NCBI GenBank assembly: GCA_030374765.1
Contig: JARGXX010000117.1
Span: forward strand, 868,001-932,000
Direction: 5' to 3'
Origin: Agarophyton chilense
Taxonomy: Eukaryota > Rhodophyta > Florideophyceae > Gracilariales > Gracilariaceae
Length of the DNA stretch: 64,000 nt
The position numbers were made by a program, and so were the translations under genes. The notes below the pieces were generated by a model. The model worked only from the letters and a program-made list of their open reading frames with translations. It was not told the DNA's origin and searched no databases. Below are positions 63,287-64,000 of the stretch, one piece after another (the first letter of the stretch is position 1; every line of letters starts with the position of its first letter).

Positions 63287-64000
63287 ATGGCAGAAGCCCT
63301 AACCCCCCAATCCGCGTTGCACCCGCCGCAAACTTCCGTGCACGATCGTCTCTTAGCTTTGGAGACTAAGCAACTCGCATATCGCAGTCTGTCGCATCGT
63401 CTGCTGCAGCTTCCGCACAAACTTCGTCGCCGCGCTTTGGTTCCCGTCGGTCCTCGTTTGTATCTACCTGGCGAACTGGTGCGCACAAATGAAATTCTTG
63501 TTTTGCTGGGTTCTGCGGGCGAGGCGACGTACTTTGCAGAACGCTCTGCGTGGCAGGCTCACGAGATTGTGCGTCGGCGGTTGGGAAGGGTTGAGCGTGG
63601 TTTGCGCGAGTTGTTGGACGACGTTGACTCCGAGTTCAACGTGGATGAGTCTCTCGGACACAGCAATGACGTTGGAAGAAGCAAGGCACCTGTGAAGTCA
63701 GCTGATAACAGCCCGGAACGCGTGCTGGTTCACAGTGCCAACAACGTGGCTCATTCTCAAGTTGTCCATAGTTGCGCTCAGTCGGCCCCGTCTGCTCATA
63801 TTGATGAAAGCCAAGCGGTCGAAACCGGCACTACAAACCAAGTCGTGCTTTCGAGAGAGGTGCAACCAGTTAGCGTCCTCAAGACAAAAACACCACAACC
63901 GTCTCCGGCTAAACAAAAGAGGAGAGTCAGATTTAGTGATCCTCTCATACATCCTTGCCTCCACTCAACACCACAACCATGTTTCCTCTCGCCGCCAAAA
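63287..64000 (+). CDS. URI1: URI1-like unconventional prefoldin (3' end outside window)
   Basis: The ATG at 63287 follows ATCAAA; the frame stays open for 238 codons to the window edge. Residues 17-110 form the alpha-type prefoldin domain: a first coiled helix (DRLLALETKQLAYRSLSHRL), the beta hairpins LVPVGPRLYLPGELVRTNEI and LVLLGSAGEATYFAERSA, and a second helix (HEIVRRRLGRVERGLREL). The wording LxPGELVxTNEILVLLG and YFAERS is typical of URI1 and its relatives, scaffold proteins of the R2TP/prefoldin-like complex that bind RPB5. The following region is Ser-rich and ends in KQKRRVRFSDPL (210-220), a canonical RVxF-type PP1 docking motif; human URI1 also binds PP1. Gene truncated by the window. 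Confidence 0.85.
   Translation, partial: MAEALTPQSALHPPQTSVHDRLLALETKQLAYRSLSHRLLQLPHKLRRRALVPVGPRLYLPGELVRTNEILVLLGSAGEATYFAERSAWQAHEIVRRRLGRVERGLRELLDDVDSEFNVDESLGHSNDVGRSKAPVKSADNSPERVLVHSANNVAHSQVVHSCAQSAPSAHIDESQAVETGTTNQVVLSREVQPVSVLKTKTPQPSPAKQKRRVRFSDPLIHPCLHSTPQPCFLSPPK

Noticed and set aside
1..64000. CRISPR array, bacterial operons or bacterial contamination
   Set aside because: No regularly spaced repeats; introns, LSm2, RRM, SNARE and LTR/MULE elements show eukaryotic nuclear DNA.

Overview
This window is eukaryotic nuclear DNA, most likely from a red alga (rhodophyte) with a compact, intron-poor genome. The main evidence is a CpcS/CpeS-type phycobilin lyase (25108-26223) with a plastid-type leader, next to ordinary eukaryotic genes: LSm2, a GnT-I glycosyltransferase, a LARGE-type GT49, an R-SNARE, a two-RRM protein and a SHAQKY-type MYB. 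I could place only two spliceosomal introns (76 and 203 nt). Species assignment is inference; nothing here fixes it.

Layout. 1-6.0 kb: the 3' part of a cysteine-rich protein, then gene-poor DNA with a decayed RNase H fragment and ATTGC-rich repeats, then an orphan gene. 6.3-26.6 kb: a dense block of single-copy genes. In order these are a nuclear LRR protein, a six-hairpin glycosidase, GnT-I, an EF-hand membrane protein, a MYB factor, a two-RRM RNA-binding protein, an R-SNARE-motif protein, a phosphohexomutase, an organelle-type valyl-tRNA synthetase, the phycobilin lyase and LSm2. Many pairs are head-to-head with a shared promoter region or tail-to-tail with almost no spacer; in one pair the stop codons abut. 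26.9-59.2 kb: almost entirely mobile DNA. 60.7-64 kb: genes resume with a GT49 glycosyltransferase and the start of a URI1-like prefoldin.

Mobile block. (1) 26949-29070 is a pogo/Tc1-mariner-type element with 26-bp TIRs and a TA duplication. (2) 29236-35134 is a decayed Copia LTR element with about 195-bp LTRs and an unusual repeat-filled leader. (3) About 36.8-39.7 kb is a 5'-truncated chromovirus (Gypsy) copy ending in a 655-bp LTR. (4) 41505-59152 is a Mutator-like element (MULE) with about 255-bp TIRs and a 9-bp target duplication. It carries a ULP1-like (C48) protease region, a MULE/FAR1-type transposase with a SWIM finger, and a TPR-like fragment that looks captured. (5) Inside the MULE coding region sits a structurally complete 10.5-kb chromovirus (45544-56085) with 666/668-bp LTRs and a perfect 5-bp duplication.

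The most interesting signal is an unrecognised ORF in the chromovirus, lying between pol and the 3' LTR and reading antisense to pol. It occurs in the same place and orientation in both chromovirus copies. The two copies are about 70% identical in protein, and their differences fall mainly at synonymous codon positions, so it looks like a maintained accessory gene of this retroelement family and not chance coding. I do not recognise its protein.
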